Assembly: GCA_934757255.1 (NCBI GenBank)
Contig: CAKVLL010000023.1
Location: forward strand, 1-29,589
Reading direction: 5' to 3'
DNA: 29,589 bases
Origin: an uncultured Candidatus Melainabacteria bacterium
GTDB taxonomy: Bacteria; Cyanobacteriota; Vampirovibrionia; Gastranaerophilales; Gastranaerophilaceae
The position numbers and the translations under genes are program-made. The notes beneath the pieces are model-generated. The model worked only from the letters and a program-made list of their open reading frames with translations. It was not told the origin of the DNA and ran no database searches. The stretch's first letter is position 1; the number at the start of each line of letters is the position of its first letter. Shown piece after piece: positions 5,872-13,975 of this stretch.

Positions 5872-7854
5872 TTATTTTAATATTGTTTCAATATAATTTT
5901 CAGCTACACCTTTATAATTAATTTTAGATGACGTTATCGGTTGTCTGTAATCATATTTGTTTATAGAACGAGATTCCACAATAACTGACGGAGGAAGGAT
6001 TGACCACTTATAAAGCGCGGTTGACATACGTCTGAAGAATTTGTCCAACCATTCAACTTTTTGTTCTTTAGAAACGGTGTTGTGTTTTTCGTAAACAAAT
6101 TCGGTTTCTAAAAGGTCATGGTAGCCTTCGTTTTTATTTTCTACACGCCAAATAATTTCGTCTAAGAATTCGTAAGGCATAAGAGCATCTTCTGCAATAA
6201 GTGGTTTACCTGTCTTAGGATCTATTGCAAGTTCTGCCCCAGGTCTTTTTAGAATAATTGCTTCAGGAATGGCATTTTTTTCTTCGCGGTTAGCGTTCAT
6301 CCAACGGGCAAATGCAAATAATTTCGTTTTTGGAACATCCGCAATTGGTGCAAAACCGCCAGACATGTCGCCGTTAATTGTCGCGTATCCCATATACAAT
6401 TCTGATTTATCGGAAGTCGCAATTGGAATACAAGAGCCGAATTCATTACTTATTCCCCACAAAAACATTGCACGTGAGCGAGCCTGAATATTATCAGGAG
6501 TAAACGAAGTTGTGTAACGTCCGTCCCATTTAGTTTCTACTGTCTTAAACAATTCATTTAAACATTCTGTTGTTGTATCAATCATTGGGCGTATTGTGGC
6601 TTCAGTGAAATGAATACCTAAATTGTGTGCCAATTGTTGAGCGTCAGATTTACTTTCTTTGCTTGTTATATGTGATGGCATAGAGATACCAAAAACATTT
6701 TCTTTGCCGATAGCATCTGCTAAAAGTACTGCGCAAACTGTTGAATCCAAACCGCCTGAAAGTCCTAAAACTGCGCGTTTAAAACCACATTTTTTAAAAT
6801 AATCTCTTATTCCTTGAAGAATTGTTTTATAAGTTCTTTCTAAATCGGATTCGTATTCTAAAGTAAAAACTTTTTGTTCATTAAGAGATTTATCTAAACC
6901 CTTAGTTAGCGGATAAATTTTGCCTATTTTTTCTTTTGGATTAACAATTAAAAATTGCTCTTCAAAAGATTTTGCTCTTGCTAATAATTTTCCGTCTGCA
7001 TCAAAAACTCTACTTGAGCCGTCAAACGAACTGTTGTCAATCGCACCAACTTGATTGACGTAAACAATCGGAGTGTTGTATTTTTTAGCAATAAACGAGA
7101 GCATGTTATGTTTTAATTGCTCTTTTTTAGCTCTGGTTGGTGAAGCTGAACAATTGATGAAAATTTCAGGGTTTTCTTGTGCAAGTTCATCAATCGGATC
7201 TTTATCATAAAGATTTTTTTCGAAGAATTCTTTATTGTTCCAACAGTCTTCACAAATAGAGATTCCATACTTTTCAAAAATTTTACTATTTTCTTTAATA
7301 CTATCTTTATCAAAAACTCCCAAAGTTTCAGTCGGCTGAACTCCTACGACGGGAGATGGTTCAATATATCTGTAATCATTGAATTCTGAGTAGTTTGGAA
7401 GTAGTGATTTTCTGACAATTCCTTCAATTTTTCCATTTTTTAAAATTGCTACAGAATTAAAATATTTTTTGCCTTCCGCATCTTGTTTTCGAGGTTCAAC
7501 AAACCCAACAAGAGCCGTTGTTCCGACTGTAATTTTAGCTAACCCTTTTAGCCATTTAATATTTTCTTCAACAATAATCGGGTGTCTGTCGATTGTATCT
7601 TCAATTGGATAACCCATTAGAGCCAATTCGGGAAAAACAACCATGTCTAAGCCGATTTTACATGAATATTTAATGTATTTTGCGATTTTTTTTGCGTTGT
7701 ATTCGATATTCCCTGCAATAGGATTTATTTGTGCCATGCCGATAAATCCACCATTGGAAACAATTTGCTTTACACTTTCTATTATATTTTGCGGAATTTC
7801 TTCGCCGTGTGAAAATCTTTTATCAGCTATTTCGGATAGTTCGTATAAGTTCAT
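5872..7854 (-). CDS. nadE: glutamine-dependent NAD+ synthetase
   Basis: Makes NAD+ from nicotinic acid adenine dinucleotide with ATP, using ammonia released from glutamine by its own N-terminal amidase. Two domains are clear in 660 residues. The nitrilase-type glutaminase (about 36-320) has the triad E76 (FPELAL), K149 (RKSLLPNY) and C201 (ISICEDCW). The synthetase (about 340-655) has the ATP loop SGGLDS (366-371) and TSDKSELYMGY. About 35 residues precede the amidase core; the upstream GAGAGG and the promoter placement support this start. The length fits the long bacterial type that channels ammonia. It is monocistronic, running away from an outer-membrane protein remnant and followed by a terminator. 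Confidence 0.95.
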   Translation of the reverse strand: MNLYELSEIADKRFSHGEEIPQNIIESVKQIVSNGGFIGMAQINPIAGNIEYNAKKIAKYIKYSCKIGLDMVVFPELALMGYPIEDTIDRHPIIVEENIKWLKGLAKITVGTTALVGFVEPRKQDAEGKKYFNSVAILKNGKIEGIVRKSLLPNYSEFNDYRYIEPSPVVGVQPTETLGVFDKDSIKENSKIFEKYGISICEDCWNNKEFFEKNLYDKDPIDELAQENPEIFINCSASPTRAKKEQLKHNMLSFIAKKYNTPIVYVNQVGAIDNSSFDGSSRVFDADGKLLARAKSFEEQFLIVNPKEKIGKIYPLTKGLDKSLNEQKVFTLEYESDLERTYKTILQGIRDYFKKCGFKRAVLGLSGGLDSTVCAVLLADAIGKENVFGISMPSHITSKESKSDAQQLAHNLGIHFTEATIRPMIDTTTECLNELFKTVETKWDGRYTTSFTPDNIQARSRAMFLWGISNEFGSCIPIATSDKSELYMGYATINGDMSGGFAPIADVPKTKLFAFARWMNANREEKNAIPEAIILKRPGAELAIDPKTGKPLIAEDALMPYEFLDEIIWRVENKNEGYHDLLETEFVYEKHNTVSKEQKVEWLDKFFRRMSTALYKWSILPPSVIVESRSINKYDYRQPITSSKINYKGVAENYIETILK

Positions 7855-7876
7855 TTTTACCTCTCAAGTTATGTTT

Positions 7877-7905
7877 ATTATAGCTTGAGGGAAATTGATT
7901 TGCAA
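7877..7905 (-). promoter_or_regulatory. near-consensus sigma70-type promoter of nadE
   Basis: On the minus strand TTGCAA (7900-7905), a 17-base spacer and a perfect TATAAT (7877-7882) lie 22 bases upstream of the nadE ATG. The predicted leader is short and still includes the GAGAGG ribosome binding site. Confidence 0.8.
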
Positions 7906-7922
7906 AAATGATAATAAATAAG

Positions 7923-7946
7923 GAGGATGTAATTCATTACATCCTC
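7923..7946. terminator. hairpin terminator after the outer-membrane protein remnant
   Basis: An 11-bp stem (7923-7933 with 7936-7946, GAGGATGTAAT type) has a 2-base gap at its apex. AT-rich tracts flank both sides: CGCATTATTTTTTATT on the right, TTATTTATTATCATTTTT on the minus strand. It lies 16 bases beyond the stop of the remnant ORF, as a terminator of an intact ancestral gene would. Confidence 0.6.
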
Positions 7947-7962
7947 GCATTATTTTTTATTC

Positions 7963-8130
7963 TTAAAATGTGTATCTGATTCCTGCGTTACCGCCAAATG
8001 TATCTGCATTGTCAACAGCTGACCAATGACCTTTTTTGCTTTTATCTTCGTTGATTGTATAGTTTTTAGCAATATTTGGTGTATTAACAAATGAATAATC
8101 GACATGACACAGTTTATAAATTTTTACCCC
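7963..8130 (-). pseudogene. remnant of an outer-membrane beta-barrel protein C-terminus
   Basis: Reading the minus strand into the TAA at 7963-7965 gives about 55 residues that look like the end of a barrel protein. They contain VDYSFVNTPNIAKNYTI, a polar loop with KSKKGHW, then NADTFGGNAGIRYTF. The last segment has alternating residues and a terminal phenylalanine, the usual signal for outer-membrane insertion. The frame stays open to about 8244, but no ATG with a ribosome binding site is seen and the upstream part runs into the TPR gene on the other strand. The fragment therefore lacks most of its gene. A hairpin terminator follows its stop. The family is not identifiable. This fills most of the 317-bp gap between nadE and the TPR gene; I see nothing else there apart from the nadE promoter. 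Confidence 0.5.
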
Positions 8131-8220
8131 AAATGGATGATTTAATTTAAAAATTGTTAAAGAATAAAATATTTCTGCCGAAATGAATGATATACAGAAT
8201 AATTTTTGTTTGGAGAGAAT

Positions 8221-9861
8221 ATGACAGATACCCCGGTGATAACACTAGCGAATGAAGCAGGCATTCTTTTGAAAGAAGCAAGAGAAGCTCATGAAAAATT
8301 TTTAATAAAACAGCAAGATGCAGACTTGGAAAAAGCTATTGAATGTTATGTTGATGCAATCAAAGCAAATCCTTCTTTGTCTGAGTCATATTATAGATTA
8401 GCAAGTTTATTGTTAATAAAAGGCCAAATTTCGGTAGAAGGCGCATTGGAACAGTGCAAAACTGCAATTAGCTTAGAACCAAATAATGTAAATGCACATA
8501 TTTATTCGGGATATTTTCAATGTCTAAATGGTAATTTTGATGAGGCAGAGAAAGAATTTCATCTGGCTGTAGAAAATGCAGGTGTAAATTCTGCTAGACC
8601 AAGATTATTTTTATCAAAAGTATTATTTTCTCGTTTAAAAAATAACAAATCTTCTGTTAAAGATGTTATGAAATTTTTGTATTACTTCTTATCCGGAAGT
8701 ATGATGATAATGTGGGATTGTCCATCTCTAAAAATGTTTTGCAAATTTTTGGCAAATGATTTTTCTGTTTTTTCTTACAAAGCATTAGGTGAAACATTTG
8801 AAAAAATGAAACTTTTTCCTTCTGCGTTAGAAGCTTATTCTAAAGGCTTAGAAAAAACTTCGCAAGGAAATCTTTTTTATCAAAAAATGGGCGATTTATC
8901 GCTTGAATGTAATGATATTGAAGCAAGTTTAGAATGTTATAAGAAAGCTTATGAACTTAATCCTAATGACAGAGAAGTTTTAATTAAACTTGCTACAATT
9001 AATCAAACTTATTACCCTGAAAATACAGATATCACAATCGATTATTATAACTCGCTACTTGAATTTGGTATTGACTTAGACAAAATATACTATGAACTAG
9101 GACATTTATATTTGAATAAGTCTGACAAAATTCATGCTGTAACTGCGTTTAAATTAGCGCAAGAATTGAACCCTGAAAATCCATACTATAACAACTCATT
9201 AGCTTATGCTTACATCAAAGCTGAACTCTATGATGATGCAATTGAATACTACCAATTAGCTATTAAATTAAATCCTGATGCTGAGTGGACATCAATTGTT
9301 TGTCATGCGCTCGGTGCTATTTATGCAGAAATTAAAAATAATTTTGAAGCAGCAGAAGCTACTTTTAATGCTGGTATTGTACTTGATCCTAATAACGTTG
9401 ATATTCAACTTTCCTTAGGAGATTTATACATGGCGCAAAATGATTTAGATAGAGCGATTAAAACATACTGTGATGCTATTGCTGTTGAACCGGAAAATTA
9501 TTTGACTTATGCGAAAACAGGTTTGGCTTTGTGGGAAAAGGATTATTTGGAAGAGTCAATCGTTGCTTTCCATAAATCAATTGAATTGAATCCTAATTTT
9601 GAAATAGCACAAAACAATTTAGGTGTTGTTTATTTAGATGGAATTGGTGATCCTAAAGAATCTGTTCAATATTTTAAAAATGCTATCGACATTAATCCAA
9701 ATTATACATTAGCGTATTTTAATTTGGGACGAGCTTATCAAGCTATCGGAGAAAAAGCATTATCAGCAGAATATTTCCAAATGACATTAGACTTAAATAA
9801 AATTACACAAGAAATGTCGGATAAAGAAATTAGACAAAGATTGTACGAATTGTTTGAGTAG
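8221..9861 (+). CDS. tetratricopeptide repeat protein
   Basis: A 546-residue protein made almost wholly of TPR helix pairs, a scaffold for protein-protein interactions. Repeats are visible from about residue 30 to 520; clear consensus pieces are KAIECYVDAIKANPSLSESYYRLA, ALEAYSKGLEK, ASLECYKKAYELNPND, HAVTAFKLAQELNPENPYYNNSLA, DAIEYYQLAIKLNPDA, RAIKTYCDAIAVEPEN and ESVQYFKNAIDINPNYTLAYFNLG. A less regular, hydrophobic stretch interrupts them at about 140-185. No signal peptide is seen, so it is probably cytoplasmic. I place the start at this ATG because GGAGAG lies just before it; an in-frame TTG at 8206 has no such site. It stands alone behind a repeat-like remnant and ends at a terminator. 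Its partner is unknown. Confidence 0.9.
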   Translation: MTDTPVITLANEAGILLKEAREAHEKFLIKQQDADLEKAIECYVDAIKANPSLSESYYRLASLLLIKGQISVEGALEQCKTAISLEPNNVNAHIYSGYFQCLNGNFDEAEKEFHLAVENAGVNSARPRLFLSKVLFSRLKNNKSSVKDVMKFLYYFLSGSMMIMWDCPSLKMFCKFLANDFSVFSYKALGETFEKMKLFPSALEAYSKGLEKTSQGNLFYQKMGDLSLECNDIEASLECYKKAYELNPNDREVLIKLATINQTYYPENTDITIDYYNSLLEFGIDLDKIYYELGHLYLNKSDKIHAVTAFKLAQELNPENPYYNNSLAYAYIKAELYDDAIEYYQLAIKLNPDAEWTSIVCHALGAIYAEIKNNFEAAEATFNAGIVLDPNNVDIQLSLGDLYMAQNDLDRAIKTYCDAIAVEPENYLTYAKTGLALWEKDYLEESIVAFHKSIELNPNFEIAQNNLGVVYLDGIGDPKESVQYFKNAIDINPNYTLAYFNLGRAYQAIGEKALSAEYFQMTLDLNKITQEMSDKEIRQRLYELFE

Positions 9862-9883
9862 TGCTGATAAGATTGATATATTT

Positions 9884-9921
9884 TTAAGAGTCTGTTATTT
9901 TATAATAGACTCTTAAGTTTT
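9884..9921 (+). terminator. intrinsic terminator after the TPR gene
   Basis: TTAAGAGTCT (9884-9893) pairs with AGACTCTTAA (9907-9916), extended inward by four more pairs to a 5-base loop, and is followed by GTTTTG. It lies 23 bases after the TPR gene stop. Confidence 0.75.
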
Positions 9922-10046
9922 GTATAATATTGTTTACTTATTTAGATTGTAAAATTTTGTTACAAACAGTTTCATACATATAGTCGAATACAAAACAAAG
10001 TTTTTTATTATAATATTTATAGGATATAATTTTATAGGGGTATAAA

Positions 10047-10499
10047 ATGAAAAAAATACTATTATCTACGTTGGTGCTTTTTTTACTTTTGTCGGCAATT
10101 TCGTTAGACGTTTCTGCTGCAAAAAAATCTTCTAAGCTTTCAAAGGAAACAATTGCTGAAATGTCCGATAATATTGATAAGTTAACAGAAAAAATATATG
10201 GAAGAGCGCTACTATCTCCACAAGACAATGAAACGTTAATAGGTATAAAAATAAAACTTGATAATCAAATGCTTGTGGCAAGTACTACAGAATTAGCACC
10301 TCTTTATTATAAAGCCGGTAACATTTATAAATTGCGTGATATGAAACCTGAGGCAATTGAATGTTATCAAACTATATTAGAGAATTTTTCTGATACAGCG
10401 TTAGCACCTAAAGCGCGTGCTGCTTTAGAATCAATGGGTGTAAAGGTTGCAACTCCTTCTTTGGAAGAAGATGACACATCTTCTGATGATGGAATATAA
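10047..10499 (+). CDS. small secreted protein with one TPR-like repeat
   Basis: A 150-residue protein of unknown function. The N-terminus is a clear Sec signal peptide: MKK, a leucine-rich core (about 5-18) and a likely cut after SAA or VSA near residue 25. The mature part is helical. ELAPLYYKAGNIYKLRDMKPEAIECYQTILENFSDTALAPKARAALESMG (about 85-135) reads as a TPR pair like those in CpoB/YbgF or BamD-type envelope proteins. The C-terminal 15 residues are acidic. AGGGG lies close to the ATG, and TATAAT-like boxes (10009-10014, 10025-10030) occur upstream without a good -35. It probably acts in the periplasm, next to the envelope operon that follows. Confidence 0.8.
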   Translation: MKKILLSTLVLFLLLSAISLDVSAAKKSSKLSKETIAEMSDNIDKLTEKIYGRALLSPQDNETLIGIKIKLDNQMLVASTTELAPLYYKAGNIYKLRDMKPEAIECYQTILENFSDTALAPKARAALESMGVKVATPSLEEDDTSSDDGI

Positions 10500-10516
10500 C
10501 AAAGAATTTTGTGAAA

Positions 10517-10545
10517 TTGTCATCCGCTCATTTTTGTATTATGAT
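10517..10545 (+). promoter_or_regulatory. promoter of the envelope operon
   Basis: TTGTCA (10517-10522), a 17-base spacer and TATGAT (10540-10545) lie 16 bases before the start of the microprotein. The boxes match 5/6 and 5/6 of the sigma70 consensus with ideal spacing. Confidence 0.7.
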
Positions 10546-10561
10546 TATGTAAGAGGTAGGA

Positions 10562-10675
10562 ATGGATTTTTTTAGACAACATAAAAAATTAATAGTTGGT
10601 TTAATTACAGTATCATTTATATTGTGGACAGCTGGAATGGGGTTATTAATGCTTCTTCCGGTCTTTAGTAAATAA
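10562..10675 (+). CDS. 37-residue single-span membrane microprotein
   Basis: A small ORF with a good ribosome binding site (AGAGGTAGGA ending next to the ATG) directly behind a good promoter. The product begins with a short basic segment (MDFFRQHKKL) followed by about 24 hydrophobic residues (IVGLITVSFILWTAGMGLL and on to VFSK), so it should be one membrane helix with an N-in basic end. It ends 14 bases before the start of the M23 peptidase gene and is probably co-transcribed with it. The N-terminus resembles the anchor of SurA/PpiD-type periplasmic chaperones, but nothing follows the helix. Too short to assign by sight; the promoter, binding site and composition make a real gene likely. Confidence 0.7.
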   Translation: MDFFRQHKKLIVGLITVSFILWTAGMGLLMLLPVFSK

Positions 10676-10689
10676 TTTTGGGGGCTTTT

Positions 10690-11796
10690 TTGAAGAAAAT
10701 ATTAAGTATATTAATATTTTTAGGAATTTCGTTCAACACATTTGCGTGTTGTTCCTCTTTTGCTTCTCAGGATATAGAAACAAAAAAAAGACAAACTCGT
10801 GCTAAAATTAACCACTTAAAGTGGCTGGAGAGCGTTGAAACTAATAAGCTTTATAAAAACCAACAAAAGCTAGAGAGTGCAAACACTAATTTACAACAAT
10901 CTAAAACTCAAATTGTGACTGCGCAAAAAGAATTAAATGGCATGCAAGCTCAATTAGATAGAGCGGCTAGTGAATATAATAATCTTAATTATGTGCTTGC
11001 CGGACATATCAGAAAGGTTTTTAAATCGCAAAGAAAAGCGTTTTTTGAATTATTGATATCTTCTGAAGATATTAACATGCTTGTTGATAGAGTTTACTTT
11101 CAAAAAATATTGTTGAAAGAAGATTATAAAAAAATGGCGCAAGCAAAACAAAAGGCTCAAGAAATTGCCATGCTCAAATATAACATTGAAGCAAGAAAAC
11201 GCAATCTAGAACGTTCTGTGGCTTCTATTAATTCTCAAAAAGCTTACATTGACAAAGCTATTGCGAAAAATGAGAGCATGATTAACAAATTAAGAACGGA
11301 TAGGGTAGCTTATCAAAGAGCAGAAAAAGAACTTGCTAAACAGTCTGCAAGTTTAGGTTCTTATATTAATAAACAGACTAAAGGTTCTGATGTACATGTT
11401 GCATCAGGTTTTATAAAACCGATTCAAGGAAGAATTACATCTCCTTTTGGATGGAGAACTCACCCAATATTTAACAGTAAATCTTTTCATTCTGGCGTTG
11501 ATATAGGGGGACCAAATTTAGGTGCAATAAGAGCATCTAATTCAGGAAAAGTTATTTATTCCGGTTGGTATGGAGGTTATGGCAAGGTTGTTATCGTAGA
11601 ACACGGTGTTATTAATGGGAAACCGATTACAACATTGTATGCACACATGAATTCAACAGCAGTTGCTAATGGTCAAAGGGTTCAAAAAGGTCAAGTTTTG
11701 GGCTATGAAGGTACAACTGGATATTCAACTGGGCCACATTGTCATTTTGAAGTGCGGGTTAATGGACAACCAAATAATCCGTTAAATTATATATAG
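10690..11796 (+). CDS. M23 family peptidoglycan endopeptidase with N-terminal coiled coil
   Basis: Periplasmic murein hydrolase of the EnvC/NlpD-like layout. I place the start at TTG 10690, which has GGGGG 5 bases upstream and gives MKKILSILIF, a clean signal peptide; an in-frame TTG at 10678 adds four residues. In the 368-residue form, residues 1-25 are the signal, 26-225 a long coiled coil (with FFELLISSEDINMLVDRVYFQ typical of these proteins) and 240-368 the LytM domain. All metal and catalytic residues are present: H267 and D271 (HSGVD), H319 (YAHM), H350 and H352 (GPHCHFEVR). It should therefore be active, unlike EnvC, which is degenerate. Two cysteines (20, 21) near the signal end do not make a clean lipobox. 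It lies between the microprotein and the LptD-like gene. Confidence 0.92.
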   Translation: MKKILSILIFLGISFNTFACCSSFASQDIETKKRQTRAKINHLKWLESVETNKLYKNQQKLESANTNLQQSKTQIVTAQKELNGMQAQLDRAASEYNNLNYVLAGHIRKVFKSQRKAFFELLISSEDINMLVDRVYFQKILLKEDYKKMAQAKQKAQEIAMLKYNIEARKRNLERSVASINSQKAYIDKAIAKNESMINKLRTDRVAYQRAEKELAKQSASLGSYINKQTKGSDVHVASGFIKPIQGRITSPFGWRTHPIFNSKSFHSGVDIGGPNLGAIRASNSGKVIYSGWYGGYGKVVIVEHGVINGKPITTLYAHMNSTAVANGQRVQKGQVLGYEGTTGYSTGPHCHFEVRVNGQPNNPLNYI

Positions 11797-11812
11797 TTAG
11801 GAATTATGAATT

Positions 11813-13975
11813 TTGAATAATAAGATTATAACAATATTGATAGCTTTTTTAATAACTGCAAATACTGCATTTGCGGATTATTCTTTTATTGATCCTGATG
11901 ATTTTACAGGAGATGCTTTTTTTGCGCCACCGGAGGTTGTGGTTGAACCGGAGAAAACTAAAAAATCTGTAAGAAAAGCTTCTATGCCACCGATTAAGAA
12001 ACTGCGTTTAATTGTTAAACAAAAAATGCGTGAACGTGAAGCTAAAAAATATCAATATGCACCAATGGCTCCAGAAGAGGATATTTATGCAGTTAGAACA
12101 GAAACTTCAGAATATTCATCTAAAGATTTAAAAGAAGATTTTGATGAGAGCATGATGCCTGATGGCTTTGAAGCAGATGAACAGTCAGTTGAAGAATCAA
12201 AACGTCATTTTTGGAGTAAGAAGAAAAAGGTTGAAAAAACTCCGGAACAAGAAGATACAGAAAACATTATTCTTGACTGTGAAAATATGGATTATGACAC
12301 AGAAACGTATTGTATGATTGCAAAAGGTAATGTAAATGTGGAGTTTGTTAAACAACAGACTATAATTAAAGCTGATACAATTACTTATGATAGAATGAAC
12401 AATACAATTAAAGCGGAAGGAAATGTACGAATCTTAAAAAATGGCCAAACAATTACTGGCGATTATATTTTTGTCGATATGAACGAGGAAAATGCTTTAA
12501 TTGAAAATCCTGTTACAAGAACCTCTACAATAGAGATAAAATCTAAAAAAGGTTATGTATATGGAGATAAAATTGTACAAGAGCATGGTTCTGTTGTAGT
12601 AGATGAATCATTTCCGATCGATTTTAAGTCAAGTATGGCTGGGCCGAATATTATGCATATGATGGTGCCAAAAAGCCAAACGATGACTAGTGATATGGAA
12701 AAAGGAATTATTAAACTAAAGACAAAAGATGTAAAAATTACTCAAAAAGGTGATTTGGAGATTATCGCACTTAAACATGCTACTTTATTTAAAGGACGTA
12801 AAAAGCTTATAAAAGTGCCTGCCATAAAGATTTACACAAATAAAAACAATGATTATGCTGAAACAAATTCTTGGGAATTAGGTTCTCTAAGAGGTTTAGG
12901 AATGTACATTGGTCCAGGTTTTGTTTTTCAAATGCCTAGAGGTGCTGTTTTAAAAGCTATGCCAATTTTAAATTATAATCACGGTATAGGTGTTGGTGGT
13001 ATCGGACGTTATCAAAGTGCTACTAATAAAACTCAAATTGCTTACGGCACGGCTAAAAGCAAATTCCTAATACGTGGTAAACAGCGTTTGGATGATAATT
13101 TATATTTGCAGTATGCAATGAATGATTATATGAATGAGTGGTTTTTAGGTAGACGTCGTCCAAAATATGGTTTAGATTTAGTTTATCAAAAATCTTATTC
13201 AAGTAATAATTTTTTAATAAGAAATCATCAATCTAGTTATGGTCATAGATTAGATTTTGGTTATTATCATGACATTGACGAAGATACTAATTTTAGAAAA
13301 TTGTCAGGCAATCAGATTGGTACTTTACGTGTAAGATATATGGGGCAAGCTGAACAAAATCTTTTAAGATATAGAAATGAAGATAATCAAACTGAATTTT
13401 CTTTTGATATTTCATCACAAGTTTCAGCTGCATTATATGGAACTGGTGATACTCAAATTATTGGTAGACTTGGGCCGAGATTGCATACTCAGTATAAGCG
13501 TTGGATGCAGGATATTGGGTATTTCCAATCAGTTTACGAAGATAATTCTCCATTACCGGTGTTCGATGCTTATAGATATGGAAAGTCAAATGTATATTTA
13601 AGAGAATATTTGAGGTTAAATAAATATTTTACTATAGCTTGGTTTGGTTCAATAAACTTGTCCGGTGATTCTCCTAATGGAAAACCTTTTCAAGAAAACT
13701 CTTTTTATTTGTCTTTTGGACCGGAAGATGTAAAGTTTAACTTAGGTTACGATTTTATAAGGGAAAATACTTTCTTTAATGTTGCTATAATGATGGATGC
13801 TAAAGGCACTAAGCTGGATTATGAAAGATTAGAAATAAAACAAGATAAGAAGGCTCAGAAGAAAGATGAAGTAAAAGATGTTGATGAAGAAACAGAATTT
13901 AAAAATTCTAATAAAGCTCCTGTGCTTAAACATGCAGTAGTAGAAGATGTTAAGACGGTGGAAGATGTTATCTAA
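11813..13975 (+). CDS. lptD: LptD/OstA-like outer-membrane LPS-assembly protein
   Basis: Probable outer-membrane translocon of the lipopolysaccharide export machinery, or its cyanobacterial-type counterpart. A TTG start gives MNNKIITILIAFLITANTAFA, a good signal peptide cut before D22, with AGGA about 10 bases upstream. Residues 25-150 are a charged linker. Residues 151-240 form an OstA/LptA-type beta-jellyroll (LDCENMDYDTETYCMIAKG, ADTITYDRMNNTIKAEGNV, GDYIFVDM). Residues about 330-655 have the alternating aromatic strands of a beta barrel. At 720 residues it is a little shorter than E. coli LptD. I see cysteines only at 156 and 167, so the E. coli disulphide pattern is not conserved. A charged Lys/Asp/Glu tail of about 60 residues follows the last strand. 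Its 3' end overlaps the aldolase gene. Confidence 0.8.
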   Translation: MNNKIITILIAFLITANTAFADYSFIDPDDFTGDAFFAPPEVVVEPEKTKKSVRKASMPPIKKLRLIVKQKMREREAKKYQYAPMAPEEDIYAVRTETSEYSSKDLKEDFDESMMPDGFEADEQSVEESKRHFWSKKKKVEKTPEQEDTENIILDCENMDYDTETYCMIAKGNVNVEFVKQQTIIKADTITYDRMNNTIKAEGNVRILKNGQTITGDYIFVDMNEENALIENPVTRTSTIEIKSKKGYVYGDKIVQEHGSVVVDESFPIDFKSSMAGPNIMHMMVPKSQTMTSDMEKGIIKLKTKDVKITQKGDLEIIALKHATLFKGRKKLIKVPAIKIYTNKNNDYAETNSWELGSLRGLGMYIGPGFVFQMPRGAVLKAMPILNYNHGIGVGGIGRYQSATNKTQIAYGTAKSKFLIRGKQRLDDNLYLQYAMNDYMNEWFLGRRRPKYGLDLVYQKSYSSNNFLIRNHQSSYGHRLDFGYYHDIDEDTNFRKLSGNQIGTLRVRYMGQAEQNLLRYRNEDNQTEFSFDISSQVSAALYGTGDTQIIGRLGPRLHTQYKRWMQDIGYFQSVYEDNSPLPVFDAYRYGKSNVYLREYLRLNKYFTIAWFGSINLSGDSPNGKPFQENSFYLSFGPEDVKFNLGYDFIRENTFFNVAIMMDAKGTKLDYERLEIKQDKKAQKKDEVKDVDEETEFKNSNKAPVLKHAVVEDVKTVEDVI

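Noticed and set aside
8206..8220. TTG start for the TPR gene
   Set aside because: The ATG at 8221 has GGAGAG at the right distance; the TTG start would put that site inside the coding region.
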